Assembly (NCBI RefSeq): GCF_013978595.1
Contig: NZ_JACDTZ010000002.1
Location: forward strand, 186,001 to 250,000
From: Corynebacterium haematomassiliense
GTDB lineage: Bacteria; Actinomycetota; Actinomycetes; Mycobacteriales; Mycobacteriaceae
Direction: 5' to 3'
Length of the DNA: 64,000 nt
The position numbers were made by a program, and so were the translations under genes. Under the pieces are notes generated by a model that was not told the DNA's origin, made no database searches, and saw only the letters and a program-made list of their open reading frames with translations. Numbering within the stretch: the stretch's first letter is position 1; each line of letters starts with the position of its first letter. Below are positions 17,966-32,299 of the stretch, piece by piece.

Positions 17966-18597
17966 TGCTCGTTCTCGCCCTGGACACCGCCACGACTGAC
18001 CTGGTCGCAGGCATCGTGGACGGGGACCGTGTGCTCGCGGAGACGGCCGTTGCCACCCGCGCGCACAACGAGACGCTTATGCCGGAGATCACCCGGCTGC
18101 TGGATCAGACGGGGATCGAGTTCGCGGACCTGGGCGCGGTCGTGGTCGGCTGCGGCCCGGGGCCGTTTACCGGCCTGCGCGTCGGCATGTCCACCGCGTC
18201 GGCGCTGGGGCAGGCGCTTGCCATTCCGGTGCACGGGGTGTGCACGCATGACGCGGTCGCCGCGTCGCTTGGCGGTGAGGCGCTGGTGGTCACCGACGCG
18301 CGCCGCCGCGAAGTGTACTGGGCGCGCTACTCCGGCGGCAAGCGCGTCGCCGGCCCTAACGTGTGCAAGCCGGCGGACCTGACCTCACCCGCGGTGGATG
18401 TGGTCAGCGTGCCGTCGTCGCTCGCGGAGCTTTTGCCTATCGACGCCCAAAGGGTGACTTACCAACCCCCAACACCTGCCGGCCTCGTCGCAGTCGCCGA
18501 CCTGGGCGCGCCGCCGGAGCCGCTGGTGCCGCTGTATCTGCGCCGGCCGGACGCGGTGCCGCCGAAGCAGGCCCCGAAGTCGCCGGCGCTGCCATGA
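17965..18597 (+). CDS. tsaB: tRNA t6A biosynthesis protein TsaB
   Basis: The 210-aa ASKHA-fold partner of TsaD has MLVLALDTAT at the N-terminus and the conserved VVGCGPGPFTGLRVGMSTA loop. ATGA overlap with rimI follows and TAATG overlap precedes, so the whole block is one operon. A motif copy (TTGCCTATCGACG) encodes LPIDA near residue 157. Confidence 0.96.
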   Translation: MLVLALDTATTDLVAGIVDGDRVLAETAVATRAHNETLMPEITRLLDQTGIEFADLGAVVVGCGPGPFTGLRVGMSTASALGQALAIPVHGVCTHDAVAASLGGEALVVTDARRREVYWARYSGGKRVAGPNVCKPADLTSPAVDVVSVPSSLAELLPIDAQRVTYQPPTPAGLVAVADLGAPPEPLVPLYLRRPDAVPPKQAPKSPALP

Positions 18598-19070
18598 GCG
18601 TGGCCTTCCGCGAGCTGGGCGTCGCGGACGCCCCGGCGGCCGCCGCCATCGAGGCGGTGCTCTTCGCCGGCGACAGCCCGTGGTCCGAGGCGGCGTACCG
18701 CTCCGAGATCGCCGCGCGCCACACCTTCTACCTGGGCGCCTTCGACGGCGATGAGCTGGTCGGCTTTGCCGGCCTGGCCATGCTCGGGCCGAAAGACGAC
18801 CCGGAGTTTGAGATCCACACCATCGGCGTCGACCCCTCCCGGCAGGGCGAGGGCCTGGGCCGGGCGCTGATGGACCAGATGATGCACACTGTGGACCTTT
18901 TGGACGGGCCGTGCTTTTTGGAGGTGCGGGTGGACAACACGCCCGCGATCCGGCTGTACGAAAGCTTCGGGTTTTTCACCGCGGGCGTGCGCAAGAATTA
19001 CTATCAGGCCTCCGGCATGGACGCGTACACCATGACGCGGCCGAAAAAGAGCGAAAGGCGAGACCAGTGA
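18594..19070 (+). CDS. rimI: Ribosomal protein alanine N-acetyltransferase RimI
   Basis: The 158-aa GNAT-fold acetyltransferase of the RimI type (N-terminal acetylation of S18 and possibly other proteins) has the acetyl-CoA loop [36 protein letters not shown] and a C-terminal YYQ element. I chose the ATG at 18594, overlapping the tsaB stop; a longer open frame runs through tsaB out of frame. Lies in the usual tsaB-rimI-tsaD order. Confidence 0.95.
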   Translation: MSVAFRELGVADAPAAAAIEAVLFAGDSPWSEAAYRSEIAARHTFYLGAFDGDELVGFAGLAMLGPKDDPEFEIHTIGVDPSRQGEGLGRALMDQMMHTVDLLDGPCFLEVRVDNTPAIRLYESFGFFTAGVRKNYYQASGMDAYTMTRPKKSERRDQ

Positions 19071-20116
19071 TTGTGTTGGGCATCGAGTCCTCGTGCGACG
19101 AAACCGGCGTGGGCATTGTCGAGCTGCGCGAAGACGGCACGATGGACATCCTCGCCGACGTCGTCGCCTCCTCGATGGAGCAGCACGCCCGCTTCGGTGG
19201 GGTCGTGCCCGAGATCGCCTCGCGCGCGCACCTGGAGGCCATGCCGCAGGTGATGGAAAAGGCGCTGGCGGACGCGGGCATCGACAAACCCGACGCGGTG
19301 GCCGCCACTGTCGGGCCGGGCCTGGCTGGCGCGCTGCTGGTCGGCGCGTCCGCGGCCAAGGCGTACGCGGCGGCGTGGGGCGTGCCGTTTTACGGCGTGA
19401 ACCACCTAGGCGGGCACGTCGCGGTAGCGAACCTGGACGGCGAGTCGCTGCCGCACGCGGTCGCGCTGCTGGTCTCCGGCGGTCACACGCAGCTGCTCGA
19501 GGTCGAGGCCGTGGGCAAGCCGATGCGGGAGTTGGGCACCACGCTCGACGACGCCGCCGGCGAGGCCTACGACAAAGTCGCCCGCCTGCTGGGCTTGGGC
19601 TACCCCGGCGGCCCGGTGGTGGACAAGCTCGCGGCCGAAGGCGACCCGGAGGCGGTGAAGTTCCCGCGGGCGCTCTCGCGCGCCGAGGACCTCCGCGGCG
19701 AGCACCGCTACAACTTCTCCTTCTCGGGCCTGAAAACCGCGGTGGCCCGCCATGTCGAGGCCGCCGAACGCGACGGGCGCGTGATCTCGCTGGAGGACGT
19801 CTGCGCGTCCTTCCAGGAGGCGGTGTGCGACGTGCTCACCGCGAAAGCCGTCATGGCCTGCGAGGACACCGGCGCGAACACGCTGCTGCTCGGCGGCGGC
19901 GTGGCCGCGAACCGCAGGCTTCGCGAACTTGCGCAGCAGCGCTGCCAGGCAGCCGGTATTGAGCTGCGCGTGCCGCGGTTCAAGCTGTGCACGGACAACG
20001 GGGTGATGATCGCGGCGTTGGCCGCGCAGCTCATCCACGAAGGCGCTGCGCCGTCTGGGCTGGGCGTGGGCACGGACACGTCGCTGGAGGTCGAGGTCCC
20101 GCTCGTGTCGTCGTAA
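19067..20116 (+). CDS. tsaD: tRNA N6-threonylcarbamoyladenosine transferase TsaD
   Basis: The 349-aa catalytic subunit transfers threonylcarbamoyl from TC-AMP to tRNA A37. The N-terminus [16 protein letters not shown], the metal-binding [10 protein letters not shown] (the two His), [10 protein letters not shown] and the C-terminal [15 protein letters not shown] and TDNGVMIA are all present. The GTG at 19067 overlaps the rimI TGA. Last gene of the t6A operon. Confidence 0.97.
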   Translation: MIVLGIESSCDETGVGIVELREDGTMDILADVVASSMEQHARFGGVVPEIASRAHLEAMPQVMEKALADAGIDKPDAVAATVGPGLAGALLVGASAAKAYAAAWGVPFYGVNHLGGHVAVANLDGESLPHAVALLVSGGHTQLLEVEAVGKPMRELGTTLDDAAGEAYDKVARLLGLGYPGGPVVDKLAAEGDPEAVKFPRALSRAEDLRGEHRYNFSFSGLKTAVARHVEAAERDGRVISLEDVCASFQEAVCDVLTAKAVMACEDTGANTLLLGGGVAANRRLRELAQQRCQAAGIELRVPRFKLCTDNGVMIAALAAQLIHEGAAPSGLGVGTDTSLEVEVPLVSS

Positions 20117-20181
20117 AGCGAGAAGTGCTGGTTGCGGATACGCTTGGGGCCTGCACGTCTTGTTCGACGAAAGGAATACCC

Positions 20182-20643
20182 GTGTCCGCTGAAACTACCG
20201 AGCAATTCGACCAGGGCCAGGCCGACCGCGAGCGGTTCGGGTTCCTGGTCAACCCGGATCTGACCTACCGCCGCATCGTGTTCGACGAGGACACCGCGCG
20301 CGAGACCCTCGGCGGCATCACCGGCGAAGCCGTCGATGTCGCCTTCGACCAGGAAGGCAACCGCTTCCACGCGATCTTCCGCCCGGACGCGGCCCAGCTG
20401 GGCCAGGAGCCGAACCCGGTGGCGTCGCTGGCACGCAACACCGCGGAGACGGACAACCCGGAGTTCCTCACCGACCCCACCCGCGCGATCTCCGGTCCGG
20501 TGATCTTCACCGCGCGCGACGGGGAGAGCGTGGACGAGCGCACCATCGGCAAGGTGCTGCAGGCGATTCGCGCGGTGGAGAACTACCGCACGGACAACGC
20601 CGAAGAGTACGAGCTTTGGCGAAACGCGGTGCTCAACCGCTAG
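20182..20643 (+). CDS. Conserved hypothetical protein between tsaD and groES
   Basis: The 153-aa protein has no recognised domain. It is acidic and soluble, with GFLVNPDLTYRRIVFDED at the start and NAEEYELWRNAVLNR at the end. The GTG at 20182 has a good AAAGGAA site six bases upstream; the longer frame overlaps tsaD and is rejected. It precedes the heat-shock promoter of groES. Confidence 0.72.
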   Translation: MSAETTEQFDQGQADRERFGFLVNPDLTYRRIVFDEDTARETLGGITGEAVDVAFDQEGNRFHAIFRPDAAQLGQEPNPVASLARNTAETDNPEFLTDPTRAISGPVIFTARDGESVDERTIGKVLQAIRAVENYRTDNAEEYELWRNAVLNR

Positions 20644-20667
20644 ATCGCACTTACGCACGGCCTGTGG

Positions 20668-20701
20668 TTGTTGGCTGGCACTCTCGGGGGTAGAGTGCCA
20701 A
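20668..20701 (+). promoter_or_regulatory. CIRCE operator (HrcA site) with overlapping promoter of groES-groEL
   Basis: CTGGCACTC (20675-20683), 9 bases, then GAGTGCCAA (20693-20701) matches CIRCE (TTAGCACTC-N9-GAGTGCTAA) with exact 9-base spacing and perfect GCACTC/GAGTGC cores. TTGTTG at 20668 and TAGAGT at 20691 form a -35/-10 pair with 17-base spacing, so HrcA would occlude the promoter. The promoter assignment is inference; the operator match is direct. Confidence 0.9.
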
Positions 20702-20798
20702 AGCAGGTTGTGTGAAGCACAGTTGTTCACCCGCGACGACGGCTGCGCCTCTTCAGACCTGAACTGTTGAATCATTCACCAATGAAAGGTTGCTGATC

Positions 20799-22711
<1,913 letters not shown>

Positions 22712-22742
22712 TCGCGCATCAGCCGAAGGTTCGTCGATAAGC

Positions 22743-22770
22743 AAAAACGCCCCGAAATCGGGGCGTTTTT
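22743..22770. terminator. Terminator after groEL (bidirectional with whcB)
   Basis: An 11-bp stem AAAAACGCCCC/GGGGCGTTTTT with a 6-base loop; T-run on either strand, so it serves both groEL and whcB. CGTCGATAAGCAA at 22732-22744, a copy of the dispersed motif, abuts the stem; DNA-uptake sequences in other bacteria are often found at terminators. Confidence 0.9.
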
Positions 22771-22781
22771 CGTATTCCGGG

Positions 22782-23093
22782 CTACTTGGCGGAAGCCGCG
22801 GCGACCTTCATGCCGCCGGCGGTGCCGCGCAGGATGGCGGAGCGCTCGGATTCGCTCATGCCGCCCCAGATGCCGTACGGCTCAGCCACACGCAGCGCGT
22901 GCTCGCGGCACTGGGAGAGCACCGGGCACTCGAAGCAGATGGCCTTCGCGCGGTTTTCGCGCTGCGTGCGCGCCCGGCCGCGCTCCCCGTCGGGGTGGTA
23001 GAAGATTTCGGAGGCCTCCCCCCGGCACTTGCTGTGTAGCTGCCAATCCCAGAAGTCTGCGTTGGGTCCGGGAAGCTGATGCGGCAAAGACAT
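22782..23093 (-). CDS. whcB: WhiB-family iron-sulfur regulator (WhiB3/WhcB type)
   Basis: The 103-aa redox-sensing transcription factor carries a [4Fe-4S] cluster. The four Cys ligands are C23 (SKCRG), C53 and C56 (AICFEC) and C62 (SQCREH), followed by the WhiB turn GIWGG (74-78) and a basic C-terminal DNA-binding tail. The order groEL-whiB3-sigD matches other mycolata. Start ATG 23093, with AGGAG 11 bases upstream; an upstream in-frame ATG (23141) is unlikely. Confidence 0.92.
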   Translation of the reverse strand: MSLPHQLPGPNADFWDWQLHSKCRGEASEIFYHPDGERGRARTQRENRAKAICFECPVLSQCREHALRVAEPYGIWGGMSESERSAILRGTAGGMKVAAASAK

Positions 23094-23369
23094 AATCGGG
23101 AGTGCTCCTTTGTGGAAGTACCTCAAACGTGTAACCGGCAACGAGTGTGGACTGCTCTGGTTAACGTTTGGTTTCGTCCCGGTTACAGACTGCTGTCGCG
23201 CAGTCGAACCGCGCGAAAATACCCCTGTCTTACTGCGTTAACGCTCCTGGTTACGGGCAGGTGAATTCCTGGCAAAAGCTCGGTAGCGTAAACAAAATGG
23301 CAAGTGCGTCTATTATGTACGGGTTACGCGAGTCCGGAGCGGGCTGACAGATATAGGGAGGAGATGCGC

Positions 23370-23945
23370 GTGGCTGCAAGCGATGAAGACGCAGAACTCG
23401 CTGGCTTGGTCCCCGCCGCTGCGCAGGGCGACCGGCGGGCGCTGCAGCGCATCATCTCCATCATCCACCCGCGCGTGCTGCGCTACGCCAGGGCGCGCAT
23501 CGGGGGAGGGCGGATGCCTACCCCCGAAGATGTGGCCCAGGAGATCTGCCTCGCGGTGGCGACGAGCATTGACCGCTACAACGACACCGGGCGGCCGTTC
23601 ATGGCGTTCGTGTACGGCATCGCGTTTAACAAGGTCGCAGACGCGCACCGTGTGATGGCGCGCGACAAGCTGAGCCCGGTGGAGGAGGTGCCCGACACCG
23701 AAATGGCGACAATCACACCGGAGGACGCCGCGATGGTGTCGTCGGGGAGTAACGCTGTGCGGGCTTTGCTCGATTCATTAAACGAGAAGGCCCGCGACAT
23801 CGTTATTCTGCGAGTGTTTGTGGGGCTGTCCGCGGAGGAGACGGCTGAAGTCATGGGCAGCACACCAGGTGCAGTGCGTGTTGCCCAGCACCGTGCGCTG
23901 TCCAAACTGCGGAAGCAACTGGACGGAGGGCAGGCGGAGTTATGA
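23370..23945 (+). CDS. sigD: ECF RNA polymerase sigma factor SigD
   Basis: The 191-aa sigma-70 family ECF factor has region 2 (EDVAQEICLAVATSIDRY..GRPFMAFVYGIAFNKVADAHR) and region 4 (LNEKARDIVILRVFVGLSAEETAEVM..VRVAQHRALSKL). In C. glutamicum and M. tuberculosis SigD acts in envelope/mycomembrane homeostasis. GTG at 23370 lies 8 bases after GGAGG; the ATG six bases earlier is too close to that site. The stop overlaps rsdA (ATGA), coupling sigma and anti-sigma. Confidence 0.93.
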   Translation: MAASDEDAELAGLVPAAAQGDRRALQRIISIIHPRVLRYARARIGGGRMPTPEDVAQEICLAVATSIDRYNDTGRPFMAFVYGIAFNKVADAHRVMARDKLSPVEEVPDTEMATITPEDAAMVSSGSNAVRALLDSLNEKARDIVILRVFVGLSAEETAEVMGSTPGAVRVAQHRALSKLRKQLDGGQAEL

Positions 23946-24892
23946 CACGGCAGGACGATCATTTTGAGGAGTTCGCGAACAGCGACGCGTTCATTGAGGC
24001 GCTCATGCTTGGCGACGATCCTTCGGTAGGCAACGACCCCCTCGCCGCCGCCCTGCTGGAGCTGAAGGGCGATGTCGACCGGCCGATGCCGCCGGCGCCA
24101 CAGCTGTACGTGGAGGATTCCCAGTCCGTCGGCAACGTCGCCTCGCTGGACGAGAAGCGCGCCGAGAAGGCGAAGCGCCGCGTCAGCCCGTGGCTGTCCG
24201 GCTTGATCGGCGCCGCCGCGGCGACCGTGGTGTGCGTCGGCACCGGCGCCGCCCTGTTCGAAGACGGCGCGCAAGGCGAAGACACCACGATGGTGGAGCT
24301 GGCCACCACCCTCGACGAGCTTGAGGCGGCCAACGAAAGCGGCGATGCCGCTGCCGCCCGCGACCTGCTGGAGCAGGCGCGCGGCCTGGTGGCCACGATG
24401 AAGGAGCGCGAGCGGCGCGCGGCCAAGGACGGCGCGGCCGCGACGGTGACAGAGACGGTCACGGAGGCGACCACGGTGCCGGCGGAGGACACCTCCACCG
24501 AGCAGCCGACTCCGGAGCAGGCCCCGGCTGTCCCGGCGCCGCCGGCGCAGCAGCAGCCGCCGCAGTCCTCGCAGGATCCGGCGCAGCGCGGGCCGGGTGC
24601 AGGCAATGGCTCAGGCTCCGGTGCGGGCGCCCGCCAGCCCTCGCAGTCCACCCAGCCGACGCCGTCGAGCACGCAGCCGAGCGCGACTTCCGGCATCACG
24701 GCGCCGACGCAGGGCACAACCGGTGGGTCCTTGGCGGAGGGCACCGCCTCGGAACAGGAGCACCCGTCGCTGCGGGTCAACGACCCGGCGACGATGGTGA
24801 ATCCGCCCGCTGAGTTCGGCGCGGGCAACAGTGTCTCCGGCGGCGCAGAGGGCGGCCCGATCGTCCACCCGCCGGTGGGCAGCAGCTCCTAG
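23942..24892 (+). CDS. rsdA: Anti-sigma-D factor RsdA
   Basis: The 316-aa single-pass membrane anti-sigma factor has an N-terminal cytosolic SigD-binding segment (FEEFANSDAFIEALMLGDDP..DPLAAALLEL), one membrane helix (about residues 80-105, WLSGLIGAAAATVVCVGTGAAL), a short coiled region and a long Pro/Gln/Thr/Ser-rich extracellular tail. Regulated proteolysis is expected to release SigD. It converges with and overlaps by 4 bases the DUF5319 gene. Confidence 0.9.
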   Translation: MTRQDDHFEEFANSDAFIEALMLGDDPSVGNDPLAAALLELKGDVDRPMPPAPQLYVEDSQSVGNVASLDEKRAEKAKRRVSPWLSGLIGAAAATVVCVGTGAALFEDGAQGEDTTMVELATTLDELEAANESGDAAAARDLLEQARGLVATMKERERRAAKDGAAATVTETVTEATTVPAEDTSTEQPTPEQAPAVPAPPAQQQPPQSSQDPAQRGPGAGNGSGSGAGARQPSQSTQPTPSSTQPSATSGITAPTQGTTGGSLAEGTASEQEHPSLRVNDPATMVNPPAEFGAGNSVSGGAEGGPIVHPPVGSSS

Positions 24893-25260
24893 CGCCCCTC
24901 TAAGCCGTCCAGGTAGCCCATGGCGTAATCCCAGGGCACGTAGGCCTCGATGTTGGGGTTCGCGCTCGGCTCATGCACCGGGGGCAGCTGGTTGTTCAGC
25001 GAGGCGATCATGTTTTGCTCCATGATCTCCCAGTCGTAGTAGTGGACTTGGTCGCAGTCCTCGCAGAGGAACGACACCCCGAGGATTCCGCGGGGTTTCA
25101 GCATGCGCTTCGCGTCGCGCACATGCGAGAGATCCTGGATGACTGCGACGCGTTCGGCGGGCGACAGCGGCTCGGCGTGCTCTTCGTCCTCGATGAAGGA
25201 TGCCGGGTCGTTGGGGTCGTCCGCGAACGGGTCCAATGGCATCATGTCGTCGTAGTTCAC
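24889..25260 (-). CDS. DUF5319 family protein
   Basis: The 123-aa acidic protein is conserved in mycolata next to sigD and guaB (Rv3412c-type). It has a CEDCDQVHYYDWEIMEQNM segment with a possible metal-binding CxxC and ends LDGLEGR. Function unknown. It is divergent from guaB. Confidence 0.85.
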   Translation of the reverse strand: MNYDDMMPLDPFADDPNDPASFIEDEEHAEPLSPAERVAVIQDLSHVRDAKRMLKPRGILGVSFLCEDCDQVHYYDWEIMEQNMIASLNNQLPPVHEPSANPNIEAYVPWDYAMGYLDGLEGR

Positions 25261-25392
25261 CCGTCTAACCCTATACGGTGTGGCAAACCGGCTCGATCCC
25301 CCGCTCGCAGGAGCGCTGAACTGGGTGGCACGGTCGGGGTTTGCGGGGCGTTATATCATGGCGAAAAACATCCGCGCGGGAGAGGAGACTAA

Positions 25393-26919
<1,527 letters not shown>

Positions 26920-26928
26920 GGGAGAGAC

Positions 26929-28083
26929 ATGCGCGACTACGTGGAAATCGGCCTCGGCCGCGAGGCCCGCAGGGCGTACGACTTGGGCGACCTTTCGATC
27001 GTGCCGAAGCGCCGCACCCGTTCTTCCAAGGACGTGGACACGAGCTGGCACATCGATGCCTACACCTTCGACATCCCGCTCGTTTCCCACCCGACCGACG
27101 CGTTGGCCAGCCCCGAGTTCATCATCGAGATGGGCAAGCAGGGTGGCCTCGGCGTGATCGACGCTGAGGGGCTGTGGGGCCGCCACGCCGACTTTGAGGC
27201 CGCGGTGAAGAAGGTCGTGGAATCCTGCGAGGACGCCTGGGGCATCGACTCGGAGGAGAAGTACCAGGAGTACCTCGACTCCGGGGAGCGCTCCGTGCGC
27301 ACGCTGCAGGAACTGCACGCCGCCGAGCTCGACCGCGACCTGCTCACCGAGCGCATCGCCCAGGTGCGCGACTCCGGCGTGACTGTTGCAGTGCGCGTGA
27401 GCCCGCAGAACGCGCGCGAGCTCGCGCCGGTGGTCATCGCCGCGGGTGCGGAGATCCTGTTCATCCAGGGGTCCATCGTCTCTGCCGAGCACGTGCAGCA
27501 GGGCGGCGAGCCGCTGAACCTGAAAGAGTTCGTCGGCTCGCTCGACGTGCCGGTGATCGCGGGCGGGGTGTTCGACTACTCCACGGCAACCCACCTGATG
27601 CGCTCCGGTGTGGCCGGTGTGATTGTGGGCTCGGGCCACGCCGACACGGTGGTCAATGTCCCCATGGCTACGGCGATCGCTGACGTGGCGGCGGCACGCC
27701 GCGACTACCTGGACGAGACCGGCGGGCGCTATGTGCACGTGCTGGCGGACACCGCCCTGTGGGGACCTGGTGCCGTCGCCCTTGCTATTGCGTGTGGCGC
27801 TGATGCGGTCATGCTCGGCCGCAACTTGGCGCAGTCGTCCGAAGCTGCGGCTGGCGGCGTGTACTGGGAGGCGCAGGCGGCGCACCCGCGATTCCCGCGC
27901 GGCGACGTGAGCAAGGACGCCACCGCGGGCAGGGGCGTGCCGTTGGAGACGGTGCTCTTCGGCCCGTCCAGCGACCAGTGGGGCGGCCTGAACATCGTCG
28001 GAGGTCTGAAGAGAATCATGGCAAAGTGTGGTTATACTGATGTGAAAGCTTTTCAGAAAGCCGATCTGGCAATCCGTAGTTGA
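26929..28083 (+). CDS. guaB3: GuaB3 family IMP dehydrogenase-related protein
   Basis: The 384-aa GuaB3-family paralogue (the actinobacterial second GuaB) lacks CBS domains. Its barrel reads DLSIVPKRRTRSSKDVDTSW at the start and has no SICTTR Cys loop in the expected place, so it may not be an IMPDH. In C. glutamicum and M. tuberculosis it follows guaB2. GGGGAGAG precedes the ATG. The 3' end (28010-28080) is noticeably AT-rich. Confidence 0.9.
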   Translation: MRDYVEIGLGREARRAYDLGDLSIVPKRRTRSSKDVDTSWHIDAYTFDIPLVSHPTDALASPEFIIEMGKQGGLGVIDAEGLWGRHADFEAAVKKVVESCEDAWGIDSEEKYQEYLDSGERSVRTLQELHAAELDRDLLTERIAQVRDSGVTVAVRVSPQNARELAPVVIAAGAEILFIQGSIVSAEHVQQGGEPLNLKEFVGSLDVPVIAGGVFDYSTATHLMRSGVAGVIVGSGHADTVVNVPMATAIADVAAARRDYLDETGGRYVHVLADTALWGPGAVALAIACGADAVMLGRNLAQSSEAAAGGVYWEAQAAHPRFPRGDVSKDATAGRGVPLETVLFGPSSDQWGGLNIVGGLKRIMAKCGYTDVKAFQKADLAIRS

Positions 28084-28091
28084 GAAATTGG

Positions 28092-29396
28092 ATGAGTACG
28101 CCCATGTCTAGCCGTGTAACCATTCTTCGCGACGCACCAGAGGGTGCCTCGCACGAAGTCGATGTCAACGACATCTTCTTCTCGGTCACCGACGCGAAGG
28201 GTGTGATGACGCATGTCAACGACGTGTTCATCAAGTACGCCCAGTACGACGCGGACGAGATGATCGGCAAGCCGCACAACCTCATCCGCAACGATGAGAT
28301 GCCGGGCGGCGCCTTCAAGCTCATGTGGGACACTATCGAGGACGGCCGCCCCTTCGCCGCGTACGTGCGCAACAGCGCCAAGAGCGGTTCGGCGTACGAC
28401 GTGCTCGCCACCGTGACCCCGCTGCCCAACGGCGGCTACCTGTCTGTGCGTACCCGTCCGATGACGGAGCGCTTCGAAGCGGCAGGCAAGCTGTACCAGG
28501 AGGCGAACCTGGTCGAGCACGAGGCGAAGGCCAACGGCGTGGGCCGCCGCGAGCGCGCCGTCAAGGGCGCGGAGAAGATCGGCGAGCTGCTGCCGGACTA
28601 CGACGCGTTCATCCGCGCCGCCCTGCCTGCCGAGGTGCAGGCGCTCGAGGATGCCGGATTCACCCTGCCGGAAGGCTCTGGCGACGTCTACGACGCGGCC
28701 CACGCGCTGTACAGCGAGCTGGACCAGTTCATGTCCGTCCAGACCGCCATCCAGGACGCGGCCGACGAGCTGCGAAAGGCTTCCGCCACCCTGGTGGAGG
28801 AAAACGCCGTCACCAACAACGTGAAGGCGGAGATGGAAAACGTGGTCACCGAGGGCGCTTCGCGCACCCTGCTGCTCGCTCCGCTGCAGGTGTGGGCGAC
28901 CATGCGTGGCATCATCGACGAAAACGCCGCCACGCTGGAAGAGGTGGCCGAGGAGCTCTACGCCAAGACCGCGAACGCGCGCATGGCGATCGCCCTGGCC
29001 CGTCTGCACACCGCGCAGACCGCGCAGTTCTCCACCGAGGCCGGCGCGGATGAGTCCATGCGCCTGCTTGTGGACGCGCTCGAGGTTGACGTTCGCGAGA
29101 TGGACGACGCGGTGTTCCTGCACTCGTCCTTCCGTCGCCGCGTGGAGCTGAAGGTCAACTCCATTTCCGAGCTGACCAAGATCCCGCTGGAGATGATCCG
29201 CCGCTGGTCCCAGAACACCAACGAGTCCACCATGGGCGCCGAAGTGATGCCGCTGGTGGAGCAGGTCAACAAGGCTATGGAGGCAGCGGATAATTCCATC
29301 GCCCAGCTGCAGCAGGCTTCCGAGAAGCTCGCGCAGGCGCCGTCCACCGACGAGGTGCGCGCCGCCCTGGAGCGCCTCAGCTCGGCTGTAAAGTAG
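28092..29396 (+). CDS. Aer-like PAS domain protein with helical C-terminal region
   Basis: The 434-aa protein has an N-terminal PAS domain (about residues 20-120) closely patterned on the aerotaxis receptor Aer: [56 protein letters not shown]. Aer's VRHPDMP flavin-site box reads IRNDEMP, so FAD binding is possible but altered. The remaining ~300 residues are long amphipathic helices without a membrane span, HAMP or recognisable receptor signalling tip. The start could also be TTG 28080 or ATG 28104. Confidence 0.78.
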   Translation: MSTPMSSRVTILRDAPEGASHEVDVNDIFFSVTDAKGVMTHVNDVFIKYAQYDADEMIGKPHNLIRNDEMPGGAFKLMWDTIEDGRPFAAYVRNSAKSGSAYDVLATVTPLPNGGYLSVRTRPMTERFEAAGKLYQEANLVEHEAKANGVGRRERAVKGAEKIGELLPDYDAFIRAALPAEVQALEDAGFTLPEGSGDVYDAAHALYSELDQFMSVQTAIQDAADELRKASATLVEENAVTNNVKAEMENVVTEGASRTLLLAPLQVWATMRGIIDENAATLEEVAEELYAKTANARMAIALARLHTAQTAQFSTEAGADESMRLLVDALEVDVREMDDAVFLHSSFRRRVELKVNSISELTKIPLEMIRRWSQNTNESTMGAEVMPLVEQVNKAMEAADNSIAQLQQASEKLAQAPSTDEVRAALERLSSAVK

Positions 29397-29415
29397 CGCT
29401 TTTCGCGCGAGTCGC

Positions 29416-29456
29416 GCGGGTGGTGCCATTCCGGCGCCACCCGCACGGCTTTCCTT
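29416..29456 (+). terminator. Candidate terminator after the PAS gene
   Basis: A 12-bp stem (29416-29427 with 29433-29444, one G-U pair) with a 5-base loop is followed by an imperfect T-run (CTTTCCTTT). Confidence 0.6.
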
Positions 29457-29535
29457 TGTCCTCGACCACGCCGGCGCGGGGGCACGCAAGGTCATGCTGG
29501 TCATTCTGGGGTTTTCCCGGACGCTGCACAAGCAG

Positions 29536-29563
29536 TTGGGTCTCGCGCGCGATCGACTACGAT
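29536..29563 (+). promoter_or_regulatory. Promoter of leaderless guaA
   Basis: TTGGGT (29536-29541), 16 bases, TACGAT (29558-29563), then 8 bases to the GTG at 29572. No ribosome binding site lies before the GTG, so transcription probably starts at the start codon. Confidence 0.55.
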
Positions 29564-29571
29564 CTAGGCCT

Positions 29572-31125
<1,554 letters not shown>

Positions 31126-31134
31126 GTCCCGGAC

Positions 31135-32187
31135 TCACTCCTCGTAGTACGCGGACACGGACCCGATACGCTCTGTCACGTTGATCGTGAGTAGCGCGCT
31201 GTCCTTGTCCGCGTTTTGCGTTTCTTCGGGGCAGGCGGTCTCGCCGATGGTGACTTGACAGTTCACGTCGACGGGGACGTTGTTGGGCAGGATCACTTCC
31301 ACCTTGCCGATGGTGTTGCTGACTTCGACGGTTTTCGGCTCGCGCAGCGGCTCGAGCTCGGAGAGGTCAAGGTAGGTCTCGCCGACGAAGCCGTTGACGC
31401 CCGGTTGGTCTGGCAGGGTGTCGACGTCGTACACGGTGATGTGCGCGCTGCCGAAGCGCCCGTAGTCGCCGTCGCGAACGTCGCTGTAAAACGCAAGCGC
31501 CACGAGAGAGGCCGCTGAGAGACCCAAGGCGACCGGGATCCAGAACCAGTTGCGTTTTTTGGACTGCTGCGGCGCCGGTTCGCTCGGCTCCGGCAGGTGC
31601 CACAGCTCCGGCGCCGCGCCGAGCGGGTCCCAGGCGGGCGGGCGCTGGCCGGGGTGTTCGTGTCCTTCGGGCACCGTCAGGTGAGAGGTGTCCACAGCGG
31701 GGCGGTTGCTTGTCCGTGCCTCCTCCGGCTCGCCCACCAGCAACCCAGCCGGCGGCTCGGGCTGGCGCTGGTGCAGGAAGTACCAGCCGGCGGCGAAGAG
31801 GATGAACGTGACCAGCACCGCCCGCAGATCGCCTGCGACGGAAATGGACGGTAAAAACAGGAACAGCCCGAGCAGCAGCCACCAGCCGGTGTCGCGATCC
31901 TTCATCTCCGCTGCGGTCAGCTGCTCTTTCGGAGTGATGATCGCGGCCCACGGGCTGCGGGTCAGCCCGAAGCGGGGCATGTTGATCCAGCACAGCAGGT
32001 AGAGGAAGATGCCGCCGCCGAACGCGAGCGAGAGCGCGACGAAAACTACGCGGACAAACGTGGGGTCGATGTGGAAGCGGGCGCCGATGCCTTCGCAGAC
32101 GCCGCCGATGACGGCCTTGCCGCCCTGGTTCTCCGGGATGCGGGGCGGGCGGGTGTCCCACATCTGTGTGAGTGTGTTGTTCTCCAT
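31135..32187 (-). CDS. esrI: PspC-domain membrane protein, EsrI-like inhibitor
   Basis: The 350-aa protein has an N-terminal PspC domain (GGKAVIGGVCEGIGARFHID..FGGGIFLYLLCWINMP), further membrane helices near 100-140 and 213-235, and an external beta-rich domain ending in acidic residues. In C. glutamicum the gene divergent from the kinase encodes EsrI, the membrane inhibitor of the EsrISR envelope-stress system; position and domain fit. GGGAGGAT lies six bases ahead of the ATG. Confidence 0.85.
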   Translation of the reverse strand: MENNTLTQMWDTRPPRIPENQGGKAVIGGVCEGIGARFHIDPTFVRVVFVALSLAFGGGIFLYLLCWINMPRFGLTRSPWAAIITPKEQLTAAEMKDRDTGWWLLLGLFLFLPSISVAGDLRAVLVTFILFAAGWYFLHQRQPEPPAGLLVGEPEEARTSNRPAVDTSHLTVPEGHEHPGQRPPAWDPLGAAPELWHLPEPSEPAPQQSKKRNWFWIPVALGLSAASLVALAFYSDVRDGDYGRFGSAHITVYDVDTLPDQPGVNGFVGETYLDLSELEPLREPKTVEVSNTIGKVEVILPNNVPVDVNCQVTIGETACPEETQNADKDSALLTINVTERIGSVSAYYEE

Positions 32188-32231
32188 AGCTCTATCCTCC
32201 CGCGGGAGCGCGGGCCGCGGTATCGGGAACG

Positions 32232-32254
32232 ACCCTGATTTTTCGTTTCAGGGT
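32232..32254. promoter_or_regulatory. Inverted repeat in esrI-esrS divergent spacer
   Basis: ACCCTGA (32232-32238) and TCAGGGT (32248-32254) are separated by 9 T-rich bases, midway in the 112-bp spacer. Candidate EsrR operator; the system is expected to be autoregulated. The match to any published EsrR motif is not checked. Confidence 0.4.
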
Positions 32255-32299
32255 TTTCCCCGATGTGCCCTCAGGTGCACCCGTGCAACGATGGGGGTT

